This document shows positions 24,209 to 33,430 of a stretch of DNA of 42,977 nucleotides, one piece after another. Position 1 is the first letter of the stretch. Each line of letters begins with the position of its first letter. A program made the translations under genes and the position numbers. A model generated the notes under the pieces. It ran no database searches. It was not told where the DNA came from and saw only the letters and a list, made by a program, of their open reading frames with translations. The stretch lies in the NCBI GenBank assembly GCA_017995195.1, contig JAGOJI010000007.1, positions 1 through 42,977 of the forward strand. The letters are read 5' to 3'. This DNA is from Cloacibacterium sp. (lineage in GTDB: Bacteria > Bacteroidota > Bacteroidia > Flavobacteriales > Weeksellaceae).

Positions 24209-26131
24209 ATGGAAACTCTACTTCTCTATTTTGGAAAAATGGTACTTTGCTCTGTTGTTATGTGGATATACTACCATTTGTTTTTGAGAGACCGTACCTT
24301 TCATCATTACAATAGGTTTTATCTTTTGTCTATTATAGCAGTCAGTCTTCTGTTACCTTTACTCAAAATAGAATATTTTACTATAGAAACCGATAGCCGC
24401 CTACTACTCTTGATGGCGAAGTGGGATAAGTCTGTTTCTGTTGTAGAGCCTTCTCACGAAGCGTTTGGGATAGGAGACTTAATCATGCTGATGGTAGCTT
24501 TGGTTTCGGCGTTTTGTTTGAGTAAGTTGGCAGTAGGTTTATTTAGGATTCAGCAACTGAAAAAGAGCTATCCGAGAGAAAAACTCAATGGGATTAATTT
24601 TTATCTTACCGATTTGAACGATGCTCCTTTTTCCTTCTTTAAGAATCTTTTTTGGAAGAAAACTATCGAGATAGATTCTCAAGTGGGAAGACAAATTCTG
24701 AAACATGAAATGGTGCATATAGAGCAAAAACACAGTTGGGATAAAATGCTTTTAGCTCTTATTCAATCGGTGTTTTGGTTTAATCCCGTGTTTTATTTCA
24801 TTAAAAAAGAAATCAATTTAATTCATGAATATCTTGCCGATAAAAAGGCGGTAAAACAAAGCGATACTCGAGCATTTGTACAGATGCTTTTGGCGAGCAA
24901 TTTTTCCGGAAATCCTTTGCCAGCCACGAGTCCGTTTTTATCCTCTAACCTCAAAAAACGACTACAAATGCTTAAAACACAAAACCCTAAATTTAGCTAT
25001 GCCCGAAGAATACTGGCATTGCCCTTGTTGTTTTTTCTTGCTTTTGTTTATTTAGTAAATGCTAAAAACAAGGAAATTCGAAAAAATAATAAAGAATTGT
25101 TAACGGCGGCTATCAGTACAATCCAAAAAGATACTTTAAAATCATATGATGAGAAAGAGATAGATGTACACAAAGCTCTTAAAGACGCCGATGAAAAAGA
25201 AACACTATTTATAGTAGAAGGTAAAGAAGCCACTAAAAAGGAGTTTCAGGAATATATTGCTAAAAACGAAAACAATAAAGATTTAACTTTATCCTACAGC
25301 CAATCGGTTAATGATGAGGTAGCAGATAATCAAGCCCAAAAATTTACTTTTTTCTATGCCGATCAAGCTAGAAATTCGATAAAAAATAAGGCGGCATTAG
25401 AAAAAATACTCCAAAAGTACCGCCCCAATTGGGACAAAGGAAATCCAGAGGATACTACTTTTGACACTTCTGAAAATACCGTTGAATTGGCATCAAAAGA
25501 AGCCGAAAAAGCGGCTAAAGAAGCTGAAAAAGTGGCGAAAACTGTAGAAAAAATGGAGCTTCATTTCAATTCTAAAGAATGGAAAGATCATATGGCAAAA
25601 GTAAATGGTGGGGTAGAAAAAATCCATAAAAAACTCAATTCTACAGAGTGGAAAAATCAACTTAAGGAGATGGAACAAATAAACGTGAATACTCCTGACT
25701 TGGAAGTGATTAAAAGGCTTAATTTAGACGCTATGTCGGACAAAGAGAAGGCTGAAAAAGCTAAAAAATTAGCAGAGATTGCTCAGAAGAAAGCTAAATT
25801 GGAAAAAGAAAAAGCTGAACTGTACAGGAAGCAATCTGAACTCATGAAAAAAGAATTGGCACTAAACATGGAAAAGATAAGTGCTACGAACGATTTTAAT
25901 TTTGAAAAGATAAGCAAAGATAATCTATCGGTAATAAGAACTTTTAGGAATGACGATACCTTTGCTGAAAAAAAATCTAAGAATGATTTCAAAATTTACC
26001 TCAACGGAAAGTTGTATGACCAATCGGATTTTGATGAAATCAACACGAAAGATATTAAAAGCATAACCATATTTAAGAGAGGTGTTAACGGAAAAAAAGA
26101 AAACGAAATACATGTAGAAACAAAGAAATAA
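24209..26131 (+). CDS. BlaR1/MecR1-like M56 membrane metallopeptidase
   Basis: The 640-residue protein has four or five membrane segments (about 4-24, 36-52, 90-112, 181-199 and 268-284) and an M56 gluzincin site: His166-Glu-Met-Val-His170 and the third ligand in EYLAD (207-211). It lacks the C-terminal penicillin-binding sensor domain of BlaR1. In its place is a long extracytoplasmic region (about 285-640), rich in Lys and Glu with coiled-coil heptads (about 430-560), ending in a TonB-plug-like strand pattern (NGKLYDQSDFDEI, IKSITIFKRG). It probably senses an envelope signal and destroys the BlaI-like repressor; the signal is unlikely to be a beta-lactam. Confidence 0.88.
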   Translation: METLLLYFGKMVLCSVVMWIYYHLFLRDRTFHHYNRFYLLSIIAVSLLLPLLKIEYFTIETDSRLLLLMAKWDKSVSVVEPSHEAFGIGDLIMLMVALVSAFCLSKLAVGLFRIQQLKKSYPREKLNGINFYLTDLNDAPFSFFKNLFWKKTIEIDSQVGRQILKHEMVHIEQKHSWDKMLLALIQSVFWFNPVFYFIKKEINLIHEYLADKKAVKQSDTRAFVQMLLASNFSGNPLPATSPFLSSNLKKRLQMLKTQNPKFSYARRILALPLLFFLAFVYLVNAKNKEIRKNNKELLTAAISTIQKDTLKSYDEKEIDVHKALKDADEKETLFIVEGKEATKKEFQEYIAKNENNKDLTLSYSQSVNDEVADNQAQKFTFFYADQARNSIKNKAALEKILQKYRPNWDKGNPEDTTFDTSENTVELASKEAEKAAKEAEKVAKTVEKMELHFNSKEWKDHMAKVNGGVEKIHKKLNSTEWKNQLKEMEQINVNTPDLEVIKRLNLDAMSDKEKAEKAKKLAEIAQKKAKLEKEKAELYRKQSELMKKELALNMEKISATNDFNFEKISKDNLSVIRTFRNDDTFAEKKSKNDFKIYLNGKLYDQSDFDEINTKDIKSITIFKRGVNGKKENEIHVETKK

Positions 26132-26154
26132 AACACATTCATATCCAATACAAA

Positions 26155-26186
26155 AAAATCCTACTCTGTTTTTGGAGTAGGATTTT
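26155..26186. terminator. Bidirectional terminator between convergent genes
   Basis: AAAATCCTACTC (26155-26166) and GAGTAGGATTTT (26175-26186) form a 12-bp perfect stem with an 8-nt loop. The right arm touches the stop codon of the serine hydrolase gene. Confidence 0.85.
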
Positions 26187-27228
26187 ATGTTTTTTTTATC
26201 AAACTACTATTCATTACGATTTCTCTAATTTTAATTTCAAAATCATATAGTAGATCTATGTTTTCATTAGATTGATTTTCTAAAACAACTACATTTACAT
26301 CTGTTTCGGGAAAATAAATTTTGAATGATACAAAACCTGAACCGCCACCTGTGTGTCCGATATATTTAGTGGGTGTTTCATCACTTATTCTTAAGCCGTA
26401 ACCATAACCAATTTTTTCTTTTCCAAAAGCATTGTGCTGTGCTTTAATGCTATAAGTTATCATTAGGTTGTAGGTTTTCGGTTTTAAAATTTTTCCTTTG
26501 TGTAATGATTTGTCCCAAATATTTAAGTCGGTAACATTAGAGATAATTCCGGCAGCAGAAACCATATGGTTGTTTTCAATAGGTTTGTCTACTAATGCAA
26601 AATTGTTGTTTGTATTACGATAACCTAGAACACGATTTTGTAATTTGCCTTGTTCAAAACAAAATGTGTTTTTCATTTTCAATTCTTTAAACAAGTCGTT
26701 TGCTACATCTGCATATCTTCTGCCGGTTACTTTTTCTATAATCTTTCCAAGCATTACATAAGTGGTGTTACCATATTTAAAATCGGAACCTGGTTTAAAA
26801 AGTAGGGGCTTGTCTATTTCGGTTATTCCGGCAGAAAAGTTCAATAAATGGTGAACTGTAACAGTATCTGCCCAACTTTGGGGCAAGTCGGGCAGATATT
26901 TTCTAATTGGCGTGTGCAAATCAATTTTTCCTTTTTCAACTTCTTTTAAAGTCAAAACAGCAGTAATTTGTTTGCTGTTAGACATAATTATGAAATTGTC
27001 TTTGGTGGTTAAAGGAGTCTTTTTTTCAAAATTTGAATACCCAAAAGCATTCTTGTATTTAGTTTTCCCTTTTTGAGTAATCAAAATAACCCCATTGAAA
27101 CTTCTTGGGTTTGTTGTTTTAATCAAACTGTCTATTCGGGAAGAATAGTCGTCTTTTTGTCCGTAACAAATACAACTTAATAGAGCTGTTGCTAAAAAAA
27201 GACTTAAAAGTTTCAACTTTTGTTTCAT
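26185..27228 (-). CDS. Serine beta-lactamase-fold lipoprotein (class C/DD-peptidase-like)
   Basis: The 347-residue protein has a lipoprotein-type signal (about 1-20, LLSC). The class C/D,D-peptidase fold motifs are present: Ser83-x-x-Lys86 (MSNSKQ), Tyr152-x-Asn154 (KYGNT) and HTGGG (near residue 294), standing for the KTG box. Family members include AmpC-like lactamases, D,D-carboxypeptidases and esterases; without the exact KTG a true lactamase is less likely. It follows nrdA on the same strand (39 bp gap) and converges with the M56 gene. Proximity to the BlaI/BlaR1-like pair may be coincidental since no operator is seen before it. Confidence 0.88.
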   Translation of the reverse strand: MKQKLKLLSLFLATALLSCICYGQKDDYSSRIDSLIKTTNPRSFNGVILITQKGKTKYKNAFGYSNFEKKTPLTTKDNFIIMSNSKQITAVLTLKEVEKGKIDLHTPIRKYLPDLPQSWADTVTVHHLLNFSAGITEIDKPLLFKPGSDFKYGNTTYVMLGKIIEKVTGRRYADVANDLFKELKMKNTFCFEQGKLQNRVLGYRNTNNNFALVDKPIENNHMVSAAGIISNVTDLNIWDKSLHKGKILKPKTYNLMITYSIKAQHNAFGKEKIGYGYGLRISDETPTKYIGHTGGGSGFVSFKIYFPETDVNVVVLENQSNENIDLLYDFEIKIREIVMNSSLIKKT

Positions 27229-27267
27229 AGATTGGCTTAGTTGCTCAACAACTCTACATTATACAAA

Positions 27268-28926
27268 TTATGCTTCGCAACTGCTGCATGTTACAAAATT
27301 AACCATCAATTCTTTAGAAACCGATTGAGAACGTTGATAGTATAAGGTTTTTACGCCCATTTTCCATGCTTCAATCATAAGATTATTAACATCTTTAATG
27401 GGTAAAGAAGACGGGATATTGAGATTCAAGGATTGTGCCTGATCTATATACTGCTGTCTTTGTGCTGCTTGGGTGATAATTTCCATAGGAGAAATCTCTT
27501 TGAAGGTTTTGAACACATCTTTTTCGGTTGGTGTAAGTTCCTTCATGTGCTGTACTGAACCGTGGTTGAGCATTATTTCTCTCCAAACATCTTCATTGTC
27601 CAGCCCTTTTTCTACCAATAGTTTGGCCAAATACTTATTTTTACGCATAAAATTGCCTTTGGCAAGCCCTGCTTTATAATAATTGGAGGCAAAAGGTTCT
27701 ATTCCCGGAGAAGTTTGTCCTAAAATTGCCGAACTCGATGTTGTAGGAGCAATGGCCATAGTAGTGGTATTGCGCATTCCGTAGCCTTTTAGCATTTCGG
27801 GTTCTCCATAGATATTAGCCAACTCTCGTGATGCAGCATATGACTGTTCCTGAATTTGCTTGAAAACCTTAGCATTGAACATTTTAGCTTCCATACTTTC
27901 AAACGGAATCATATTTCGTTGCAAATAAGAGTGGTATCCCAAAACTCCTAATCCTAAAGCTCTGTGGCGAATTGCAAAATTTCTTGCTGAAGTAAGGTAG
28001 TAATTTCCTTCTGTTTTCTCGATAAATTCGGATAAAACGGCATCTAAGAAATATACGGCCAATTTCACGGCATCGGTATCTTTCCACTCGTCGTACAATT
28101 CCAAATTCATGGAAGACAGGCAGCAAATAAAGGATTCATCTGCGGTAGAAGGCAGCATGATTTCGGAGCAAAGGTTGCTGGCATTCACTGTTAATCCTGC
28201 ATCTTTGTATACTTGAGGCTTGTTTCGGTTTACATTATCGGTAAAGAAAATATACGGAAGACCTTTTTTCTGACGGCTTTCCAAAACTTTTGCCCAGATT
28301 TTACGTTTTTCCATATCTCCATCTACCATATCTTGCATCCAGTAATCAGGAACGCAAACTCCAATAAAAAGGTTTTGGATAGAACTTCCTATTTCTTTAA
28401 TATTCAAAAATTCTTCAATATCGCCATGGTCTATATCGAGATAGGCAGCAAAAGCTCCTCTTCTTACACCACCTTGAGAAACCACGTCCATAGCTGTATC
28501 ATAAAGTTTCATAAACGACACTGCCCCAGAGGATTTTCCGTTGTCTGTTACAGCAGTCCCTCGGTTACGTAACTCTCCGAAATAACCCGATGTTCCTCCT
28601 CCAATCTTGGTTTGCATAATTACTTCGCCCAATTTATGGGTAATTCCTTCAATATTATCGGGGATATGTACATTAAAACACGAGATAGGTAAACCCCTTT
28701 GTGTTCCCATATTTGCCCAAACCGGCGAGGAAAAACTAATCCAACCTTTGGTAATCATTTCCTTGAAAGCAGGTTGTAATTCTGGTTTATAGAGACGTTT
28801 TGCGGCAGATGTAGTAATTCTATCAATAGCTCCTTCTACAGTTTCTCCTTTCAGCAGATAGCCTCTATTGAGCATTTGCTCGGACTCCTCATTGAGCCAC
28901 CAAATATTTTCGTTTAGTTCTTCCAT
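27268..28926 (-). CDS. nrdA: Class I ribonucleotide reductase alpha subunit
   Basis: The 552-residue protein reduces ribonucleotides to deoxyribonucleotides. It lacks an N-terminal ATP-cone, which explains its length against about 760 for E. coli NrdA. Family hallmarks include SCFNVHI, GGGTSGYFGELRN, SGAVSFM, NLCSEIMLP (active-site region), AIAPTTSSSAILG and the paired tyrosines in TLYYQRSQS, with the swinging C-terminal pair CSSC just before the end. It is separated from nrdB by a small gene in the same orientation. The layout resembles the short class I reductases of flavobacteria. Confidence 0.95.
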   Translation of the reverse strand: MEELNENIWWLNEESEQMLNRGYLLKGETVEGAIDRITTSAAKRLYKPELQPAFKEMITKGWISFSSPVWANMGTQRGLPISCFNVHIPDNIEGITHKLGEVIMQTKIGGGTSGYFGELRNRGTAVTDNGKSSGAVSFMKLYDTAMDVVSQGGVRRGAFAAYLDIDHGDIEEFLNIKEIGSSIQNLFIGVCVPDYWMQDMVDGDMEKRKIWAKVLESRQKKGLPYIFFTDNVNRNKPQVYKDAGLTVNASNLCSEIMLPSTADESFICCLSSMNLELYDEWKDTDAVKLAVYFLDAVLSEFIEKTEGNYYLTSARNFAIRHRALGLGVLGYHSYLQRNMIPFESMEAKMFNAKVFKQIQEQSYAASRELANIYGEPEMLKGYGMRNTTTMAIAPTTSSSAILGQTSPGIEPFASNYYKAGLAKGNFMRKNKYLAKLLVEKGLDNEDVWREIMLNHGSVQHMKELTPTEKDVFKTFKEISPMEIITQAAQRQQYIDQAQSLNLNIPSSLPIKDVNNLMIEAWKMGVKTLYYQRSQSVSKELMVNFVTCSSCEA

Positions 28927-29093
28927 AATATTCTATACTTTATTTTAGCGAAAACTCAGCGTATTGTTTGCTACACAAGATTCGTAAAGATTTTTTTTCT
29001 TTTTAATTTTAATTTATTTGAATTATTAAGTTCTCAAAGATTATCTCTTGGTAAAATCTATTGTTTTTTTGATAAAACAAACCTGAATGAATC

Positions 29094-29348
29094 CTACCAA
29101 CTACCAATTGTAAACTTCTCCTCTTCCTTTAGTTCGCCTATTTTCACTTTATTGATGTGGGTGAACTTTACATTTGGGTCTGCTGTTTCAAATTCTTTGG
29201 CTTTTTTGATGCAATAATCCATTTTATATGCTACTGATATACAGACCCTATGGCTATTTACCAGTCCCATTCCCATATAAATATACTCTCCCAAGCGGAA
29301 ATTTTCATTTTTACTCCATTCAATTTCTTCAATGATTTTTGGTGTCAT
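29094..29348 (-). CDS. Small protein between nrdB and nrdA, unknown
   Basis: The 84-residue product (TPKIIEEIEWSKNENFRLGEYIYMGMGLVNSHRVCISVAYKMDY...) has no signal peptide or membrane segment; strands and one helix are predicted. It carries two Cys. I know no family for it. Gaps to nrdB (192 bp) and nrdA (167 bp) are long, so co-transcription is likely but not assured. Its position suggests an accessory role in nucleotide reduction; that is guesswork. Confidence 0.6.
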   Translation of the reverse strand: MTPKIIEEIEWSKNENFRLGEYIYMGMGLVNSHRVCISVAYKMDYCIKKAKEFETADPNVKFTHINKVKIGELKEEEKFTIGSW

Positions 29349-29540
29349 GGTATTTTGTGGTGAGCCTTATGGCTCAGTTTGATTTTTGATTGTATTGTTT
29401 TTAATTAAATTAAGTCCGTACTTATGTTTCAATTTTGAAACATTAAAATTTTGATTATAACGTAGATGAAAGTCAAATCAATTGTTTGGAAATCCAAATT
29501 TCCGGTTTAGACTTTTATCTGATAGTTTTGGTTTGATGCT

Positions 29541-30515
29541 TTAAAACAAATCGTTTGCCGTAATACTTTTATCGTGCTTGGTATAATCTACCGGGCGTTT
29601 TGCAAAGAAGTCGTCTAAAGAATTGGCAAAAACTTCCTCTTCAAACCATACCATAGGGTTATAGTCGCTTGCTGAAACATTGTATCTGGTAGACATTCCT
29701 ATTTTCTTCAAGCTGTCATCTACTCTGTATTTCATGAAGTTGAGTAGGTTTTCTTTGGAGATATTATCAATTTCACCCAATTCAAAAATCCAGTCAAGAA
29801 TTCTGGATTCCAGTTCTACCGATTGATCTACCAAAGCATAAATATCCTCAATATCTGCATCGGTTAACAAATCGGGTTGTTCTTCTCTTATTTTATTAAT
29901 CAAATAAATCCCTGCATTGGCATGAATTTGCTCATCTACAGAAGTCCATGCAATAATGTTGGACACGTTTTTCATATATCCTTTGAACCTTGTAAAGGAG
30001 AGGATAATGGCAAATTGACTAAACAATGATACATTCTCAATTAAAATACTGAAGAGCAACAATGAGGAAACATACTCTTTAGGAGTTATAGAATTGGCAT
30101 GTTGCAAGACTTTGGTAAGAAAATCTATTCGCTCTTTAATGGCCGGGATTTCTACCACATTATTGAACTCATCGTTGTACCCCAATACTTCCAACAACCG
30201 CGAATAGGCTTCGGAATGGCGAAACTCACATTCTGCAAATGTGGCTCCCAAACCGTTGAGTTCCGGTTTTGGAAGGTGGTTGTAAAGATTTCCCCAAAAA
30301 GTTTTCACAGAAACTTCTATTTGGGCAATGGCTAATAGCGAGTGTTTTACTGCATTTTTTTCGTGATCTTCCAGTTGGGAATGAAAATCCTGAATATCGG
30401 CAGTAAAATCTACTTCGGAATGTACCCAAAAAGATTTGTTGATTGCATCTACAAATTGTAAAATTTCCGGATATTCAAAAGGCTTGTAACTGATTCTTTT
30501 GTCGAAGATTCCCAT
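29541..30515 (-). CDS. nrdB: Class I ribonucleotide reductase beta subunit
   Basis: The 324-residue protein provides the metal cofactor for the alpha subunit. Metal ligands are visible: Glu67 (AQIEVS), Glu97 and His100 (ECEFRHSEAY), Glu160 (LIENVS), Glu195 and His198 (DEQIHA). Tyr104 occupies the place of the radical tyrosine. The use of Glu67 and the overall length match the F. johnsoniae beta subunit reported as subclass Id, which uses a dimanganese cofactor without a tyrosyl radical; I infer the same here from the pattern only. A DnaA box lies about 205 bp upstream. Confidence 0.95.
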   Translation of the reverse strand: MGIFDKRISYKPFEYPEILQFVDAINKSFWVHSEVDFTADIQDFHSQLEDHEKNAVKHSLLAIAQIEVSVKTFWGNLYNHLPKPELNGLGATFAECEFRHSEAYSRLLEVLGYNDEFNNVVEIPAIKERIDFLTKVLQHANSITPKEYVSSLLLFSILIENVSLFSQFAIILSFTRFKGYMKNVSNIIAWTSVDEQIHANAGIYLINKIREEQPDLLTDADIEDIYALVDQSVELESRILDWIFELGEIDNISKENLLNFMKYRVDDSLKKIGMSTRYNVSASDYNPMVWFEEEVFANSLDDFFAKRPVDYTKHDKSITANDLF

Positions 30516-30972
30516 AATTATTCCTTGTTTTATATTAAATTAAAAATAAACTTCCCTGTTGTAATAAACTGAAAATCAATAAATTGATTTTAACTAATGC
30601 TAAAGTGTAAAAATAAATTTTTAGCTTGATAAGTGTGCTTACAAAAATAGAGATTGAAGTGGGAAAAAGAAAGTATTTGACCCCTTAAAAATCCAAATCA
30701 TTGGTTTATATGACCAAAAGTTATCCACACTCACACAGAACTTCGATGGATACCTCTTTTACTATTTTTAGTGATTTTTTAAGTGAAATTATTCGTTATT
30801 TTTATTAAACAGATGGTATATATATTAATAATAAAAGCTGTTTTAAACTAAACATAAAAATTGAAATGTCTTATTTTTAGCTAAAATATAAGGACTTGTT
30901 TTTTTAGTTTTTATGAAAGGTAGCTTAATGTTAATAACTCCTATTTGGAGTTAACTGCCAGAAAATCACGGG
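30516..30972. other. Gene-free region upstream of nrdB
   Basis: No gene is seen in this 457-bp AT-rich gap. It contains a minus-strand -7-like box TATTTTTG (30642-30649), a perfect DnaA box (30721-30729) and a 7-bp hairpin TAACTCC/GGAGTTA (30935-30953) just beyond the glycosyltransferase stop, without a clear U-tract. Confidence 0.6.
30721..30729 (+). promoter_or_regulatory. DnaA box upstream of nrdB
   Basis: TTATCCACA is a perfect DnaA-box consensus. In E. coli, DnaA is known to bind upstream of nrdAB and tune its expression with replication. It lies about 70 bp upstream of a candidate -7 box of nrdB. Confidence 0.4.
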
Positions 30973-31902
30973 TTACTTGCTCAATTTCTTCGAGATCTCT
31001 TTCCAGCGCAACGTTCGGATAAATTGGATTTCACCATCAGACAATTGTCGTTTTCCGTTTTGTTTTAGATAAGATTTCAGAGTAATGAAAAATTCGGAAA
31101 CTGACCTGTTTTTAAAGGAAGATTTCAAGGAAGAAATAATGGACAAAGGAAGATCTAAACCAATATTATAGAAATATTCTCCCAATTTTTCGGCTTTTTG
31201 GGATTTGTATTTGTAAGCGGTAGGTCGCAAGTGTTTTACCCACAAATCTTTGATTGTAACGGTTTCCCAGCCGTGCATTTTGGCGAGCATCACATCTATA
31301 TTATCCCAGCCAAGAACTGCTCGAAGCCCATTCATTTTTTGAAAACATTCTTTTCTATAGGATTTTATAGGTCCACGAATATGGTTTTTGGAAGACAGAT
31401 TTTCGAACTGCCAATGCGTGTCCTGAGTAAAGTCGAAAAGTGAATCTGTAAACTCGTTTTTGTCTGACTGATCGGAGTTGAACTCTTTTTTGATGTAAAC
31501 CAATCCTGAAACCATTCCTGCCTTAGGATTTTTCAGATAAATTTCACTAATTTTTTCTAAATAATTATGAGGGAAAATAATATCTGCATCGAATTTACAG
31601 ATAACATCAAAATTGTTCAAATCCTGTGATTCCAACCCCTTGTTAAAAGTTTGTACTACTTTTGCACCGGGGTGATGTTCAGATTTTTCTAAATTGATGA
31701 GTTGGTAGTTGGTGGCTGGTAATTGGTAATTGGTAGTTTGTAATTGGATGAATTGGTTGACGATTTGTTGGGTTTTATCAGTAGAGCCGTCGTTTACAAC
31801 CACGCACGTATAATTCTGAAAGGTTTGGTTTTTCAGAGACTCTAAGCAAGAAAGAACATTAGCTTCTTCGTTGTGTGCAGGTATAATGATGAGGAACTTC
31901 AC
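30973..31902 (-). CDS. GT2-family glycosyltransferase
   Basis: The 309-residue protein starts with the GT-A pattern FLIIPAHNEEANVLSCLESL and VVVNDGSTDKTQQI, then the metal-binding DxD-like FDADIIFP (about 105-112). A conserved later part (NGLRAVLGWDNIDVMLAKMHGWETV) is typical of GT2. Between the two lies a low-complexity stretch with NYQL repeated (about 60-70), encoded by short tandem repeats (31699-31748). It is separated from the UshA-like gene by 9 bp and is probably co-transcribed. The sugar and acceptor are not identifiable. Confidence 0.88.
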   Translation of the reverse strand: MKFLIIIPAHNEEANVLSCLESLKNQTFQNYTCVVVNDGSTDKTQQIVNQFIQLQTTNYQLPATNYQLINLEKSEHHPGAKVVQTFNKGLESQDLNNFDVICKFDADIIFPHNYLEKISEIYLKNPKAGMVSGLVYIKKEFNSDQSDKNEFTDSLFDFTQDTHWQFENLSSKNHIRGPIKSYRKECFQKMNGLRAVLGWDNIDVMLAKMHGWETVTIKDLWVKHLRPTAYKYKSQKAEKLGEYFYNIGLDLPLSIISSLKSSFKNRSVSEFFITLKSYLKQNGKRQLSDGEIQFIRTLRWKEISKKLSK

Positions 31903-31911
31903 AACAATTTC

Positions 31912-33381
31912 TTATTTTATTTTCATAATTCTGCCCTCTAATTTTGGAGCAATGTTGGGATTTTTTTTCAGATATTTCAAGAAAACATCGGTGTCCAAAG
32001 CCATTTCGTGCAAAGGTGTTATGATTTGGTTTTCAGGCACTGCATCAAAACTGCCACCTCCTTGAATAATATAGTTAGGGAGTGATATTTTATATTTTTG
32101 TACGTCGGAGATAGGTTTGCTCCCAACAACTACCTTTTTTACTTTCAATCCGCTACGGGTATTTACCTCAAAGGTATAACTCATTCCGGAAATTTGTATA
32201 AATTCGCCTCCCAATGTGAGGTAATTCTCCAGACCTTTGTTCAACATATCTATTATTTGGCTACCCGATAGCTCTACCACACCTATTTTATTATCAAAAG
32301 GTAATACAGCATACACGTCTTTCAGTGAAATATCGCCTTTGGGTAAGCTATTTCTTATGCCTCCTGCATTCATCATCGCTATAGGTGTGTTGTAATAATC
32401 TCTGTAGGCATCAGCAATTAGGTTGCCTAAAACAGATTCTTCCTGTCTATGATTTCCCCTGTCAATAGTAGTTACAGAAAATCCTACTTTTTCGGATAAG
32501 GTTTCTTGTAAGTGGTTTTGCTGGTCTTGGGCAAATTGGTTGAGCCTATCATGAGATTTTACCTGATCTCCTAAATAATGAACAACTACAGCCGCGGAAA
32601 TTTTCTTCGGATTTTTTTGTAATTTTATTTCAGCCAAAGACCCCATATTTCCTATGGTGGAAACAATATACTGATTTTGAAGAAATTGTATTTCGGTAAT
32701 ATCTTCTGAGGTTTCTTCGGTTAAAACCAAATCTATTTCCGGTATGTTTTGCAAGATTTTTCGGTTGGTATCCATGGGTGTTTGCGTAATTGCCACCAAG
32801 TAATCAGGGCGAAAATCTCGCTTCAAACCGGCTACTGTCTCTTTTGCCGAAAGTATCATGTCTTGCTGTACAATATCTTGCCCTTGCACAGAGGTTTCCA
32901 GCTTATCGGTAATCCCAATAAAAGCGATGCGAATTCCATTGATTTCAAAAGTTTTGAACTTTGACAAACCAAATAGGTTTTCTCCATTTTTATGGGTAAG
33001 GTTGGAGGTAATCCAAGAAAATTTTGATTTTTCAACCAATTTTCGAGCATTTTCTAATCCAAAATCGAACTCGTGTTGTCCGAAATTGGCTATATCTACT
33101 GCTATTTTATTGAAAGATTCTACCATAGGAAAACCTTTGTACACCTTCCCGAAAAGTGTACCGCCTGCCAAATCTCCACCAAATACCAACACGGTTTTTC
33201 TTTGATCTCTTATGCTGTCTACTATAGTTTTCAGTCTCGCTACGCCACCTTTTGTACCATTATGGTGCTCCACGGGCATAATTTCGTGAGCGTCGTTGAA
33301 ATACAAGATAGAAACTTCTTTTTGGGCATAAGAAAAAGAAAAAAATAGCAAAAAAAATATGCAACAAAGACTTGTTTTCAT
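31912..33381 (-). CDS. UshA-like 5'-nucleotidase homologue with degenerate catalytic site
   Basis: The 489-residue protein has a signal peptide (about 1-20, FSYAQ), a metallophosphatase domain (about 22-245) and a 5'-nucleotidase C-terminal domain (about 265-485, with ESVLGNLIADAYR, NAGGIRNSLPKGDIS and LPFDN). The first two metal motifs remain (FNDAH, Asp30/His32; GGD, Asp70). The others have changed: GNHE is GQHE (101-104), the usual TH-x-G reads TQTP (199-202), and the GGH-x-H motif reads TEETSED (221-227). Several metal ligands are thus missing, so hydrolysis is doubtful while the substrate-binding domain is intact. The start at 33381 gives a proper signal peptide. Confidence 0.85.
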   Translation of the reverse strand: MKTSLCCIFFLLFFSFSYAQKEVSILYFNDAHEIMPVEHHNGTKGGVARLKTIVDSIRDQRKTVLVFGGDLAGGTLFGKVYKGFPMVESFNKIAVDIANFGQHEFDFGLENARKLVEKSKFSWITSNLTHKNGENLFGLSKFKTFEINGIRIAFIGITDKLETSVQGQDIVQQDMILSAKETVAGLKRDFRPDYLVAITQTPMDTNRKILQNIPEIDLVLTEETSEDITEIQFLQNQYIVSTIGNMGSLAEIKLQKNPKKISAAVVVHYLGDQVKSHDRLNQFAQDQQNHLQETLSEKVGFSVTTIDRGNHRQEESVLGNLIADAYRDYYNTPIAMMNAGGIRNSLPKGDISLKDVYAVLPFDNKIGVVELSGSQIIDMLNKGLENYLTLGGEFIQISGMSYTFEVNTRSGLKVKKVVVGSKPISDVQKYKISLPNYIIQGGGSFDAVPENQIITPLHEMALDTDVFLKYLKKNPNIAPKLEGRIMKIK

Positions 33382-33430
33382 TTCGATAATGGTTTGGTAA
33401 TTTTTTAGAAATTCAGATTTTTTTGAATTT

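Noticed and set aside
26185..27228. Calling the serine hydrolase a beta-lactamase regulated by the adjacent BlaI/BlaR1-like pair
   Set aside because: The genes converge, no TACAnnTGTA operator is seen upstream of the hydrolase, and the KTG box reads HTG, as in many non-lactamase members.
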